This document shows positions 1-8,562 of a stretch of 64,000 bases of DNA, piece by piece. Source of the stretch: Lentisphaerota bacterium (GTDB taxonomy: Bacteria > Verrucomicrobiota > Kiritimatiellia > UBA8416 > JAIOPI01). The notes beneath the pieces were generated by a model, which saw nothing but the letters and a program-made list of their open reading frames with translations, had not been told where the DNA came from and searched no databases. Position 1 is the stretch's first letter. Each line of letters begins with the position of its first letter. The position numbers and the translations under genes are program-made. The DNA lies in contig JAIOPI010000004.1 of assembly GCA_021413965.1 (NCBI GenBank), positions 248,001 through 312,000 of the forward strand. The letters are read 5' to 3'.

Positions 1-1407
1 CTCCCCGTTGACACGCTCTTCGCCACCACGCCGGACACCCCCATTCCCGGCACGTCGCTCTACCGGTTCTCCACCGGCCACGGCGGGCTGCAGTGCGAAG
101 CCTGCCACGGTTCCACGCACGCGGAGTATCCCTCCTCACATGCCAGCGACAATATCCAGAGCCGCGCGCTGCAGGGCCACGCCGGCACGCTGATCGAGTG
201 CGCGACCTGCCACAGCCCCGTGCCGACCGCCTCCGCCGGCGGGCCACACGGCATGCATCCGCTGGGACGCCCATGGGTCAAAACCACCGGCGGGCCGGAT
301 CACCGCAGCGCGGCCGATGCCGATCTCAACGCCTGCCGCCGCTGCCACGGCCAGGACCTGCGCGGCACGGCCCTGTCGCGTGTGCACGGATATCGCACCA
401 TCAACACGGGTGACTACGGCACCAAGGCCTGGTGGCCCGGCTACCAAGTCGGCTGCTACACCTGCCATAGCGGCCCCAGCAGCGAAGATTCCCAGGCGGA
501 CCATGCCCCCAGTGTCGCCACGCTGTCCGCAACGACGCCGGCCAATACGCCCACCAATCTCTGGCTGATGGCGACAGATGCAGACGCCGACCCGCTCGCG
601 CTGCGCGTCGTCTCGCAGCCCCTGCACGGGACCGTCGCCCTGGTGTCCAACGTGGCCACCTACGTCCCCGACCAGGACTTCATCGGCAGCGACGCCTTCA
701 GCTTTGCCGCCTGGGACGGCACGCTCGACTCCAACCTGGCCTCCGGCCTGGTGACGGTGGTGTCAGGCGCCTGCGAGATCGAGGGGCAGGCATACGCGCC
801 GCCTGCCGGCTTCGTCGATGCCCCCGTGCCCTTCTGGGGCAGCGCCGTCATGCATGCGTGCAATCTGGCGCTGACCTGGAAATGGACGTTCGGAGACGGT
901 TCGCCATTCGACACCAATGCCATCACGTCCCACACCTATGCGGCGCCGGGCACATACGACTGGCAAGTGACGGTGCGCGCCGGGCCGATTGCACGCACCC
1001 TGACCGGCCGCGTGGCGATCGACTTCGGAGTCATCGACGAGGATTCCGATACCATCTCCGACCCGTGGGAAGTGGCCTATTTCGGCCGGCTCGGCGTGGT
1101 GTCGAATGGCACCGACGTGGATGGCGATCAATTCGTCGACGCCGCCGAGTCCCTGGCGGGAACAGACCCGACCAACGACCAGTCGTACCTCGGCCTCACG
1201 TCCGTCACCACCGTCCCCGCGGGGCAGGTGGTGCTCACGTGGAGCAGCGCAACCAATCGCCACTACAGCGTGGTCGCCTCCACCAACCTTCAGTCGATTG
1301 CGGAGTTCACCCCGGTCGCGAGCAACCTGCCGGCCACGCCGCCCGTGAACATCGTAACCAACGTGACCATCGGCAACGTGCAGTACTTCCGCATTCGGCT
1401 GGAGTAA
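1..1407 (+). CDS. secreted multihaem c-type cytochrome with cadherin-like and PKD domains (5' truncated)
   Basis: The frame is open from base 1, so the N-terminus lies outside the window; 468 residues are visible. Four CXXCH haem-binding motifs are present: CEACH (94-108), CATCH (199-213), CRRCH (334-348) and CYTCH (454-468), with many extra histidines that could be distal ligands. Next comes a cadherin/Ig-like module (roughly codons 165-255), a PKD-like module with the typical WxFGDG and HTYxxPGTY motifs, and an Asp-rich calcium-type stretch (DEDSDT, DVDGDQ) leading to GTDPTN and a final beta-rich domain. That tail style is common in large secreted proteins of Verrucomicrobia and Kiritimatiellota. 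Likely role: extracytoplasmic electron transfer or redox catalysis at the surface; the substrate cannot be told. The number of haems upstream is unknown. Confidence 0.85.
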   Translation, partial: LPVDTLFATTPDTPIPGTSLYRFSTGHGGLQCEACHGSTHAEYPSSHASDNIQSRALQGHAGTLIECATCHSPVPTASAGGPHGMHPLGRPWVKTTGGPDHRSAADADLNACRRCHGQDLRGTALSRVHGYRTINTGDYGTKAWWPGYQVGCYTCHSGPSSEDSQADHAPSVATLSATTPANTPTNLWLMATDADADPLALRVVSQPLHGTVALVSNVATYVPDQDFIGSDAFSFAAWDGTLDSNLASGLVTVVSGACEIEGQAYAPPAGFVDAPVPFWGSAVMHACNLALTWKWTFGDGSPFDTNAITSHTYAAPGTYDWQVTVRAGPIARTLTGRVAIDFGVIDEDSDTISDPWEVAYFGRLGVVSNGTDVDGDQFVDAAESLAGTDPTNDQSYLGLTSVTTVPAGQVVLTWSSATNRHYSVVASTNLQSIAEFTPVASNLPATPPVNIVTNVTIGNVQYFRIRLE

Positions 1408-1570
1408 GCGCTGGCGCGCCCCGGAAGCGGACGTTCCAGCCGTTCCATCTGCGGAAAGGCCATCTGGGACGCCATCCGGCTGAAACCGTCAAGAGGCCTA
1501 ACGTCACGCATGCCGAGTCCCACTCTCGACGTTTTGACGTCGTGATGCCTGAAGACTGTGTGCAGCGCTC

Positions 1571-4549
1571 CTACCAATTGCGGGCGGCTTGGGCCTGCGC
1601 GGAGGCCGCGTCGGCGTCTGCCTGGCGGCCAGCCCGCGCGAGCTGCGCGGCATAATCGTCCCAGAGATCCGCGCGCAACGGCAGCCCGCGCACGGCGGCC
1701 TGCAGATCGTCGCACGCGCCAGCCACGTCGCCTTCCTGCGCCCGGCAGCGGCCCCGCAGCGCCAGGAGCAGGCACTCGTCCGGATAGGCGGCCAGCGCTT
1801 GCCGCAACATCTCGTGCGCCTCTTCCGGCGCCGTGTCGTACAGCAGCGACACCATGCTGTGAAGCGCCGAGAAATCCCGCGGCTTCAGGTGCAGGATCTC
1901 GCGGTCATACGCCAGCGCCTCGTCTGTACGGCCTGCGCCGCGGGCCTCGTTGGCCAGCATGCTGAGCGTGCGCACCAGTTCCGTCTCCACGATGGGATTC
2001 GACGGCGCCTGGTTCGCGGCCTCGCGCAGTTGCGTCAGGCTGCCGCGCAAGTCGCCACGGCTGCGGCGAATGCACCCCAGCAGCAGCGTCCGCATTCCCT
2101 CGTGGGCCTGACGGACCGACGCCGCGACGTCCGGCGCCAATCCGGCCAGGTAGACTTCCGGGATCGGCTCGAAATGCGCCAGCAAGACGTTCAAGTTCTG
2201 ATCGACCCAGTACGTGAGCGTGCTCTTGGGCGCGGAGAATTCGATGATGGGGTGATCATCCGTGTGCAGTTTCCCCCCCCCCATAACCACGTTGGCGCGC
2301 GTCAGGTCTGCCACCATCAACTCGAGCATCCGCTCGGGCCGATCGATGCCAATCTCCAGCAGCGAATCGCGCACCTCCGGCAAGGCAAACTTGGCAGCGA
2401 CCGTTGCGAAATCGAGGTGCGCGTCGTCGTCCAGCCCGATCAGCACGGTCTCCACGCCGGTTAGAAAGATGGCGCTGCGCGGGAACACCTTCAGGAACGA
2501 GCGCAGGATCGTCATCACGTCCTCGCTCGACAGCTCGTACAGCGGCAGGAATTGCGCCACGAGCCCGCCCGGCGCAAGGCGCGAACGGGCGAGGCGAAAG
2601 TGTTCCACCGTGTAGAGGCTGGCGGCCCCGGCCATCACCGGTTCGAACGGATCGGACGTGATGACATCGTAGCGTGTCTTCGTCACGAGCAGGTGGTTAC
2701 GCCCGTCGTTAGCGATCAGTCGGAACCGGCCGCGGCGGATCAGGTCGTGATTGAAGTCGGCCCACACGGCGGCGACGTTGGTTGCCGCGGGTTCGATGTC
2801 CACGACATCAATCTCCGCATCGGGGTAACAGGTGAGGGCGCCGGCGGTGACGCCGGCGCCGAGGCCGATGTTGAGAACCCGGCGCGGGTTTGGGTGGAAC
2901 AGCATGGGAAGGTGTCCCTGCAGACGCTGCAAGCTCATGCCCGGCTCGGTGGTGTCGGCCTCGACCTTGCCCTGGCTGCTGTAGTACAGCCGGCCTCCCG
3001 GGGCGCGCGTGACGGCCACCGTGGCCGTCTTGCCTTCCTGGTAAAACAGCAAGTCAAGCGAGCGCAATTCGTCGCGCAGGTGGACCTCGCCGTTGCGAAC
3101 GTGGGTACGGGGATTGAAATACGCGCCGGAGGAAAGCAGCAGCGGATCCCAATGCCCTGCATGCAGGCGCAGGGCGCCGGCCGCGGTCAGCACAACGGCC
3201 GCGAAACCCAGCCGCAGCGGCCAAGGGTCGGTCCGCAGGCGCCAGGCCACCGCCAGGGCAAGCAGCAGACCGCACGCGCCGAGCGCCAGCAGGGAACGCT
3301 CCAGCCCCAGCGCGGGTAACATGGCAAAGCCGGCGATCACGGCCCCCGCCGCGGACCCGAGCGAATTGGCGCTGAACACCGCGCTGAGCGCCGTCCCGGC
3401 TGACGCCGTGCGGTCACGCACGAGCCGGGCCACCGCGGTAAAGGACAGCCCCGAGAGGACCGCCAGGGGCAGCAAAAAGGCAACCGCGATTGCGATCTTC
3501 GCCAGGAGCATCGTCTCCCAGGTAAAGCCGTGGCGGACAAGCATGTGCAGAAGCAACTCCGGCGCCGAATCGTACAGACGCACGCTCAGGAGTGTCCAGA
3601 GCCCGCCCGCGGCAAGGCCGCCCGCCAGCGTCCAGGCGGCGTGGCGGGGCCAATCGACCAGTCGGCCCAGAGCCCCGGCCCCGAGGGCGATCCCCACCAG
3701 GAACACCGCAACCATGATGGTGAAGGAGTAGGTCGTCGCCCCGAAAATCAAAACCAGCGCGCGAAACCAGATGGTCTCGAAGGCCAGCGCCAGGAAACCG
3801 CACAGGGCCGCGACCACGAGCAGGCTGGGGAGCGGCACGATGGACGGTGACGCGTCGTCACCGTCCGATGCGTCGGGGGCGGATGGCGCAGCGGATGCCC
3901 CGGCAGCCCCGCGACTGAGGAACCACGCGCAGGCGCCCACGGTCAGGTTGATTGTCGCGCCCAGCAAGTTGGCGGCGCGCATGCCAAGCACGGGGACGAG
4001 CACGAACCCGCAAGCGAGTACGCCAAGGGTCGCCCCGGCCGTATTGCAGCCATAGAGCCAACCGAGTCGGGAGCCGAATTGCTCCCGCCGACGCAGCACG
4101 GCTTCCGCGACCACGGGCAGCGACGCCCCCATCAACGTGGTGGGCGTTAGCAGGATGATCAACGCCAGTACGAAGCGCAGCATGGTGAGCCCCGCACTCG
4201 CTTCCGGGATGGCCTGGGCCGCGAGCACGTACACATGGTGCAGCAGCCACATGGCGGCCGGCACGGCCAGCGCATAGAGACCGATGCCCGCCTCGAGCGT
4301 GGCGAACAGGCGCAAGGGGTTGGCGGTGCGGGGCGCCCAGCGACTGGCGCGATGCGCACCCCAAGCCAGCCCCAGCATGAAGGCGGCCAGGCCCGTGGCC
4401 GCCGCCTGGACCGTGTTGCCGAAAATCAACCCCAACTGGCGAAACCACAGGATTTCGTAGACCAGCGCCGCCATCCCGGAAAACACCACCAGTACAAGCA
4501 CGGCGACGAATACGAACGCCTGCCGATGCGTGTCCCTCCCGCGCGCCAT
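1571..4549 (-). CDS. fused multi-TM / spermidine synthase-like methyltransferase / TPR protein
   Basis: A 992-residue protein. Roughly the first 520 residues are hydrophobic with about 12-14 membrane segments of the fused MFS/spermidine synthase type. A class I SAM-binding fold follows, with VLNIGLGAG near residue 555, then the acidic DVVDIEP strand and the TSDPF motif typical of the spermidine synthase superfamily, and further on a TDDHP motif near residue 762. The C-terminal ~170 residues are TPR-like helices. I start at the ATG at 4549, preceded by GAGGGGA; an in-frame start 26 codons upstream (4627) adds only an Arg/Gly-rich stretch. In this family the aminopropyl acceptor is usually unknown, so polyamine synthesis should not be assumed. 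The TDDHP region is coded just after a run of ten G (2273-2282), see findings. Confidence 0.85.
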   Translation of the reverse strand: MARGRDTHRQAFVFVAVLVLVVFSGMAALVYEILWFRQLGLIFGNTVQAAATGLAAFMLGLAWGAHRASRWAPRTANPLRLFATLEAGIGLYALAVPAAMWLLHHVYVLAAQAIPEASAGLTMLRFVLALIILLTPTTLMGASLPVVAEAVLRRREQFGSRLGWLYGCNTAGATLGVLACGFVLVPVLGMRAANLLGATINLTVGACAWFLSRGAAGASAAPSAPDASDGDDASPSIVPLPSLLVVAALCGFLALAFETIWFRALVLIFGATTYSFTIMVAVFLVGIALGAGALGRLVDWPRHAAWTLAGGLAAGGLWTLLSVRLYDSAPELLLHMLVRHGFTWETMLLAKIAIAVAFLLPLAVLSGLSFTAVARLVRDRTASAGTALSAVFSANSLGSAAGAVIAGFAMLPALGLERSLLALGACGLLLALAVAWRLRTDPWPLRLGFAAVVLTAAGALRLHAGHWDPLLLSSGAYFNPRTHVRNGEVHLRDELRSLDLLFYQEGKTATVAVTRAPGGRLYYSSQGKVEADTTEPGMSLQRLQGHLPMLFHPNPRRVLNIGLGAGVTAGALTCYPDAEIDVVDIEPAATNVAAVWADFNHDLIRRGRFRLIANDGRNHLLVTKTRYDVITSDPFEPVMAGAASLYTVEHFRLARSRLAPGGLVAQFLPLYELSSEDVMTILRSFLKVFPRSAIFLTGVETVLIGLDDDAHLDFATVAAKFALPEVRDSLLEIGIDRPERMLELMVADLTRANVVMGGGKLHTDDHPIIEFSAPKSTLTYWVDQNLNVLLAHFEPIPEVYLAGLAPDVAASVRQAHEGMRTLLLGCIRRSRGDLRGSLTQLREAANQAPSNPIVETELVRTLSMLANEARGAGRTDEALAYDREILHLKPRDFSALHSMVSLLYDTAPEEAHEMLRQALAAYPDECLLLALRGRCRAQEGDVAGACDDLQAAVRGLPLRADLWDDYAAQLARAGRQADADAASAQAQAARNW
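2273..2282. repeat. ten-base homopolymer (C10 on plus, G10 in the coding strand)
   Basis: Ten consecutive C on the plus strand read as ATG GGG GGG GGG in the minus-strand spermidine synthase-like gene, giving Met-Gly-Gly-Gly directly before the family TDDHP motif. It is the longest mononucleotide run I noticed in the window and a candidate slippage site. Confidence 0.9.
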
Positions 4550-4737
4550 GGTCCCCTCGCGCCCGCCCTGAACGCGCTCGCCATCCCCGCCTCCCCCGCC
4601 CCGTCGTATACGCTTGTGGTTCACCATCAGCGCATATTATGCGAGGGCGATGGAGCCTGGCAACCCCCATGCGCCCCGTTGCCGGTCGGGGTGGGTCGCG
4701 GGAAGACGACGGGCAGGGCGCATGTGAAGCGGCTGGG

Positions 4738-5376
4738 TTACCACTCCTTCTTGAACTGCACCCCAATGCTGCCCGAGTCGTCTTCATCCACGGGCAGGCC
4801 GCGCACCAGCCACAGCCGGTCGCCCCAGAGGCCAAGCCCCACCTCGCGCAGTTCGTAGGTGCCACGCTCCGTATCGATATCAAACGTCGAGCCCACCGAG
4901 ATCTCTTCGGCCAGGCGCTTTTCAATGCTGTCATAGGGGCTGCGCTTGCCCTCGAAGAGCCGCAGGTACGACGTCTTGAGCGTGATCGTCTGGATATTCT
5001 CATCCGCGATCGCATCGCCCTCCACGGAGGGCCCTTCGCTGGTGTCCACAAGGATGTCCTTGCCGGTGCGGGCGAGATACTCCAGCACGTCGGGCGGCAC
5101 CCGCAACGTGGAGGCACTGCTCTTCTCACGGTGAATCTCCACCGCCTCCTCCTCGCGCCCCAGCACGTCGTTCTCCGTGTTGGTGAACGCCGCCGCCGGT
5201 AGCACATGGGGCCCCCAGCGCTCCGTGCGGGTATCTGTCAACGTGAATTCGGCCACGTGAACGGGGCCCGTATGCGTGCCAACGCGTGGCTCCGGCGCCA
5301 GGTCGCCGGCCGGCAGCCCGCGGCTCAGCAGGCAAACGGCGGCCAGCGCACCGACAGCGTTCTTTGGGAATTTCAT
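4738..5376 (-). CDS. hypothetical secreted protein, 212 aa
   Basis: Starting at the ATG at 5376 gives an N-terminal signal peptide (MKFPKN, then a hydrophobic AVGALAAVCLL core, cleavage near LPAGD), which is why the longer frame to 5556 is not used; that extension would also overlap the efpL gene on the other strand. The mature part is acidic, without membrane segments or recognised motifs, rich in beta-prone and charged segments, and ends VQFKKEW. It lies upstream of, and on the same strand as, the large TPR fusion gene, 188 bases away, and is divergent from efpL. I do not recognise the family; a periplasmic role is inferred from the signal peptide only. Confidence 0.65.
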   Translation of the reverse strand: MKFPKNAVGALAAVCLLSRGLPAGDLAPEPRVGTHTGPVHVAEFTLTDTRTERWGPHVLPAAAFTNTENDVLGREEEAVEIHREKSSASTLRVPPDVLEYLARTGKDILVDTSEGPSVEGDAIADENIQTITLKTSYLRLFEGKRSPYDSIEKRLAEEISVGSTFDIDTERGTYELREVGLGLWGDRLWLVRGLPVDEDDSGSIGVQFKKEW

Positions 5377-5446
5377 CACGGCGTCTCGCCCAAGGGTGGG
5401 GCGCACCCAGACTTGCGTCAAGCCTTCACGCATGCTAGGAGGCTTC

Positions 5447-6013
5447 ATGCCAAAAGCCTGTGAACTCAAGAAGGGCAGCATGGTGTCGCTAAACGGCGCG
5501 CCACATGTTGTCGAAGACCTGACCGTGCGCTCACCATCCGCGCGAGGGGCGGCCACTTACTATCATCTGCGCTTCCGCAATCTGGTCACGCGGCAGAAGG
5601 AGGATCGCTCCTGCAAGGGCGACGATCCCTTCGATTCCGTGTCGGTCGAGCGCCGCGAAGTCCAGTTCTCCTACCTTCAGGGCGACTCCTACGTGTTCAT
5701 GGATCTCGCCGACTTCACCGAGTTCGAATTGAAGGCGACGGACATTGAAGACCAGCGCCAGTACTTGCGCGAGGACCTCGACGGCCTCGTGGCGTTAATC
5801 AGCGAGGGCCGCGTGCTGACCATTGAACTGCCTGACGTCGTGGAGTTGAAGGTCGCAGAGTGCGAACCGTCCATCCGCGGAGCCACCGCGACGGCCCGCA
5901 CCAAGCCGGCCACGCTGACCACCGGACTCGTCGTGCAGGTCCCGGAATACATGGCGCCTGGCGAAATGGTGCGCGTCGACACGCGCACCGGCAAGTTCCT
6001 GTCGCGCGCCTGA
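5447..6013 (+). CDS. yeiP: elongation factor P-like protein EfpL (YeiP)
   Basis: 188 residues, the usual length of EF-P. The start ATG at 5447 follows a perfect AGGAGG (5437-5442). The protein has the three-barrel EF-P layout: an N-terminal KOW-like domain beginning ACELKKG, the tip loop SPSARGAAT, the FKGDD-like CKGDD motif, DxxEYVFMD-type QGDSYVFMD, and the C-terminal signature TKPATLTTGLVVQVP with PGEMVRVDTRTG. The Arg in the SPSARGAAT loop and the overall motif set match EfpL/YeiP rather than canonical EF-P, whose tip carries a modified Lys or Arg. EfpL relieves ribosome stalling at proline-containing and some other motifs. No modification enzyme gene is adjacent. Divergent from the secreted protein gene at 4738-5376. 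Confidence 0.92.
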   Translation: MPKACELKKGSMVSLNGAPHVVEDLTVRSPSARGAATYYHLRFRNLVTRQKEDRSCKGDDPFDSVSVERREVQFSYLQGDSYVFMDLADFTEFELKATDIEDQRQYLREDLDGLVALISEGRVLTIELPDVVELKVAECEPSIRGATATARTKPATLTTGLVVQVPEYMAPGEMVRVDTRTGKFLSRA

Positions 6014-6026
6014 GGGCGGCGCCAGT

Positions 6027-6914
6027 TCAGTTCGAAAGCCGAACGCCGCGCCCGCGCTCGCCGATCCACACGGCAGCGGCCAGCAGCGCGGCGCCTGCGA
6101 CCAGGTGCCCGAGGCTGGCCGATTCCCCGAAGGCCATCAGCGAAACGAGCACGCCCAGGGGAACTTTGGCGTTGTTCATCGCGGCCAGCGTCCCGGTTGG
6201 CGTGCGGCGCGCGCCGGCATTCCACAGGAAGAAGCACAGGCCGGACGGCACCAGCCCCAGGTACAGCAGTGTGGCCACCTGCCCCATCGTCACCGGCGGC
6301 AGACCCGCCCGCAGGACCGGCAGCGCGGGGACGGCGGCAAACAGGGCGCCGCCGAGGAAGAGCAGACTGAACACGGACGCATCGGTCTTCATCGTCCCGG
6401 CGGGCCCCAAGGCGGGCTGCGCGCCCAGGATTCGCCGGTAGGCCACCTGGCCAAACGCAAAGCACAGGTTCGAGACCTGCAGCAGCAGGATGCCTTCCAG
6501 CCTTGCCGGGTTCGACGGGCCCGACGCCAGCACCACCCCGGTGCCTATGACGGCCAGCAGGGCGGTCAGCAGCAGGCGGGGGCGAAAGCGACGAACGACC
6601 GCATCGTCGAACAGCGTCACATAGAGCGGTGTGAAAATGGTGAAGAGCGCCACTTCATGTGCGGCCAGGAAGGTGTAGGACCACATGTAGCTCACGTACA
6701 TGACACCGTACTGGATCGCCCCCAGCAGCAGCAGCTGGCCGGCCAGACGCCGCGTCAGCGTCGCCGGGCGCAGGAAAGGCAGAAACAGCAGGGCGGACAG
6801 CACCAACCGCGCGAAAGCCACTCCAAACGGGTCCCAGCCCACCGCGAGCAGCTTGTGCTTGATAAGTCCAAACGAAAACGCCCAGACCACCGATGCCACC
6901 AGCAGAATCAGCAT
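6027..6914 (-). CDS. EamA/DMT-family transporter
   Basis: About 295 residues with ten predicted hydrophobic segments arranged as two EamA halves, the usual layout of drug/metabolite exporters. The first half begins MLILLVASVVWAFSFGLIK, whose Trp-Ala-x-x-Phe pattern is typical of the first EamA helix; the second half has the short helix pattern with AMNNAKVPLGVL. I choose the ATG at 6914 because GAAGGGA precedes it by four bases; an ATG at 6950 would add 12 polar residues. It ends 13 bases past efpL on the opposite strand (convergent). Substrate unknown; inner-membrane efflux of a metabolite is the family expectation. Confidence 0.85.
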   Translation of the reverse strand: MLILLVASVVWAFSFGLIKHKLLAVGWDPFGVAFARLVLSALLFLPFLRPATLTRRLAGQLLLLGAIQYGVMYVSYMWSYTFLAAHEVALFTIFTPLYVTLFDDAVVRRFRPRLLLTALLAVIGTGVVLASGPSNPARLEGILLLQVSNLCFAFGQVAYRRILGAQPALGPAGTMKTDASVFSLLFLGGALFAAVPALPVLRAGLPPVTMGQVATLLYLGLVPSGLCFFLWNAGARRTPTGTLAAMNNAKVPLGVLVSLMAFGESASLGHLVAGAALLAAAVWIGERGRGVRLSN

Positions 6915-6955
6915 ACGTCCCTTCGCCCGCCCCGCAGACGCCGGGCGCATTTCAT

Positions 6956-6985
6956 TTGAGATTCGACCCGTCCTAATGCTATTCT
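6956..6985 (+). promoter_or_regulatory. putative sigma70-type promoter for the 7076-12350 block
   Basis: TTGAGA (6956-6961) and TATTCT (6980-6985) are separated by 18 bases in the short divergent region between the DMT transporter gene and the secreted protein gene. The match is 5/6 and 4/6 to the E. coli consensus. This is by eye; promoter preferences of this phylum are poorly known. Confidence 0.35.
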
Positions 6986-7075
6986 GACGCTAGCAACGTG
7001 TCCGAACCCATGGGTCCTCAGCCCCGATGCTAGGGACGGCTTGCGCCCCTCGCAACTGGAAAGCACGGAGAACGG

Positions 7076-7651
7076 ATGATGACGGTCATGCACGCGAAAC
7101 ATGCCTTCTTGACGCTGGTGCTTGCGACGGTTTTGGCGGTTACGGTCCGCGCTGAATCCTATCTCGTCGTGAAGATTGTCGACCGCGACGGCACCGAACA
7201 CGCCGAGGTCATGACGCCGGAGCAGATACGGGTGATGCAGGCCGACATCCAGTTGGAGACCAAGCTGTATCCCAGAGTGGTGGCGCAGGCCCGCGAGGCC
7301 TGGATGAAGGATAAGGAGAACACCAAGCCCTTTCCCGGCGGCGCCATCCGCAAGCGGAGCGTGAGCCCGATTGGCGCGCCGTTCGATGACGAGGCCAAGG
7401 CCACGGAGAAGCGCGACAAGATCACCGAGCGTAACGCCGCCAAGGCCGCGGACGAGGCCGACAAGCTTGAGAGGCGCCTGCGCGATCGCTACCCCGGCGA
7501 CAAGCGTAAGGAGAAGATGGCTGACATGGACGCCAAGGAAGCGGAGCGCAAGGCGCTCGATGAGAAAGCCCGCACGGTGTACGAGAAGGAACTGGCGCAG
7601 GTCAAGTCCGCCACCACACCCGCGGGCGGGGCAGGAACCGCGGCGCCCTGA
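7076..7651 (+). CDS. hypothetical secreted charged coiled-coil protein
   Basis: 191 residues with an N-terminal signal peptide (hydrophobic FLTLVLATVLAVTVRA, cleavage near RAES). The rest is very rich in Lys, Glu, Asp and Ala with heptad-like spacing in residues 100-175 and ends in a Thr/Pro/Gly/Ala tail, suggesting a periplasmic helical protein. GGAG precedes the ATG. It ends only 14 bases before the VTC-domain gene, so it is probably co-transcribed with the VTC-DUF4956-HlyD-TolC genes. No family recognised. An alternative start at 7085 (MHAKH) leaves the signal peptide intact. Confidence 0.65.
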   Translation: MMTVMHAKHAFLTLVLATVLAVTVRAESYLVVKIVDRDGTEHAEVMTPEQIRVMQADIQLETKLYPRVVAQAREAWMKDKENTKPFPGGAIRKRSVSPIGAPFDDEAKATEKRDKITERNAAKAADEADKLERRLRDRYPGDKRKEKMADMDAKEAERKALDEKARTVYEKELAQVKSATTPAGGAGTAAP

Positions 7652-7665
7652 CCCGAGACGCCGCT

Positions 7666-8532
7666 ATGCCAGAAGCCCTCATCCCCAATGCCGCCGCACC
7701 GCCCCCGCCGCGCACCCGCCAGGCGCTACGCGCTCGCTTCGACATCCAGCTCGATCGGCACGAGGGCAAGTACATCGTCAGGCCTGAGCTCCTGCCCGCG
7801 ATCCGGCATTTCCTCAAACCCTTCTGCGAGCCGGACCCGCACGGCCACGGCGATCCGCCCGAGTACGTCATCACGACCATCCAGCTCGACTCCCCCTCCC
7901 TCGCCCTGCATCACGCCAAGGAAAACGAGGCGCTCAATCGCTTCAAACTGCGCGTGCGCACATACGGGGAGCCCGGCTCCAGCCCGGTTTTCCTGGAAGT
8001 GAAGCGCAAGATTCGCGGCACGATCATCAAGTCGCGGACGTCGATCCCCTTTGCCGCCTGGGGCAAGGACCTGATGTTCAACACGCGCCTGAACCTGACC
8101 TTCAAAAGCAGCAAGGAGGAATTGGGCTTTCTCGAGTTCGTCCGCCTCGTGCGCGAGATCGGGGCCCAGCCCGTCGTGCTCGTGCGCTACACGCGCGAAT
8201 CCTATTTCAGCACGCGCGACCGCTACGCCCGCGTCAGCTTCGACCGCAAGCTCCTGTACCAGCCGACCCATTCGTGGAGCAGCTGGGGCGAGGGCCGGCA
8301 CTGGTACTGCATGGACACGTCCCTCTCCCAGAACAAGCAATACCGATTCTCCGGCATCGTACTCGAGTTGAAGACGCTGAGCGACACGCCGGAGTGGATG
8401 ATCCATCTCGTTGAGCATTTTGACCTTGCGAGGACTGGTAACTGCAAATACTCTACGGCGATTTGGCAGGAGTCTCTGTTCAGCGGCACCACGGCGCTGG
8501 CTCCCTACGCCGCGGATGTACTGTTGTGGTAG
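7666..8532 (+). CDS. VTC-domain protein (triphosphate-tunnel fold)
   Basis: 288 residues matching the bacterial VTC domain over nearly the whole length. Basic and acidic residues that line the tunnel in this family are visible in order: RHEGKYIV (about 25-32), FKLRVRTYG, FLEVKRKIRG with a following KSR, RYTRESYFS, RVSFDRKLLY, VLELKT and a final CKYSTAIWQ matching the usual SKYxxAI ending. In yeast, Vtc4 makes polyphosphate with this domain; bacterial versions often sit beside DUF4956 and CotH-type genes and their activity is mostly untested. Here it is followed 30 bases later by a DUF4956 gene and then HlyD and TolC genes. No membrane segments, so probably cytoplasmic and recruited to the DUF4956 protein. 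Confidence 0.88.
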   Translation: MPEALIPNAAAPPPPRTRQALRARFDIQLDRHEGKYIVRPELLPAIRHFLKPFCEPDPHGHGDPPEYVITTIQLDSPSLALHHAKENEALNRFKLRVRTYGEPGSSPVFLEVKRKIRGTIIKSRTSIPFAAWGKDLMFNTRLNLTFKSSKEELGFLEFVRLVREIGAQPVVLVRYTRESYFSTRDRYARVSFDRKLLYQPTHSWSSWGEGRHWYCMDTSLSQNKQYRFSGIVLELKTLSDTPEWMIHLVEHFDLARTGNCKYSTAIWQESLFSGTTALAPYAADVLLW

Positions 8533-8562
8533 TCCCCAAGCCGGGGAAAGGATGCAATCCCA

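Noticed and set aside
1527-1542. Hairpin CGACGT-TTTG-ACGTCG between convergent genes
   Set aside because: Six-base stem without a T run on either strand; too weak to call a terminator.
1571-4549. Polyamine biosynthesis (true spermidine synthase)
   Set aside because: The spermidine synthase-like domain is embedded in a large membrane/TPR protein, and such fusions have no demonstrated polyamine role; named by fold only.
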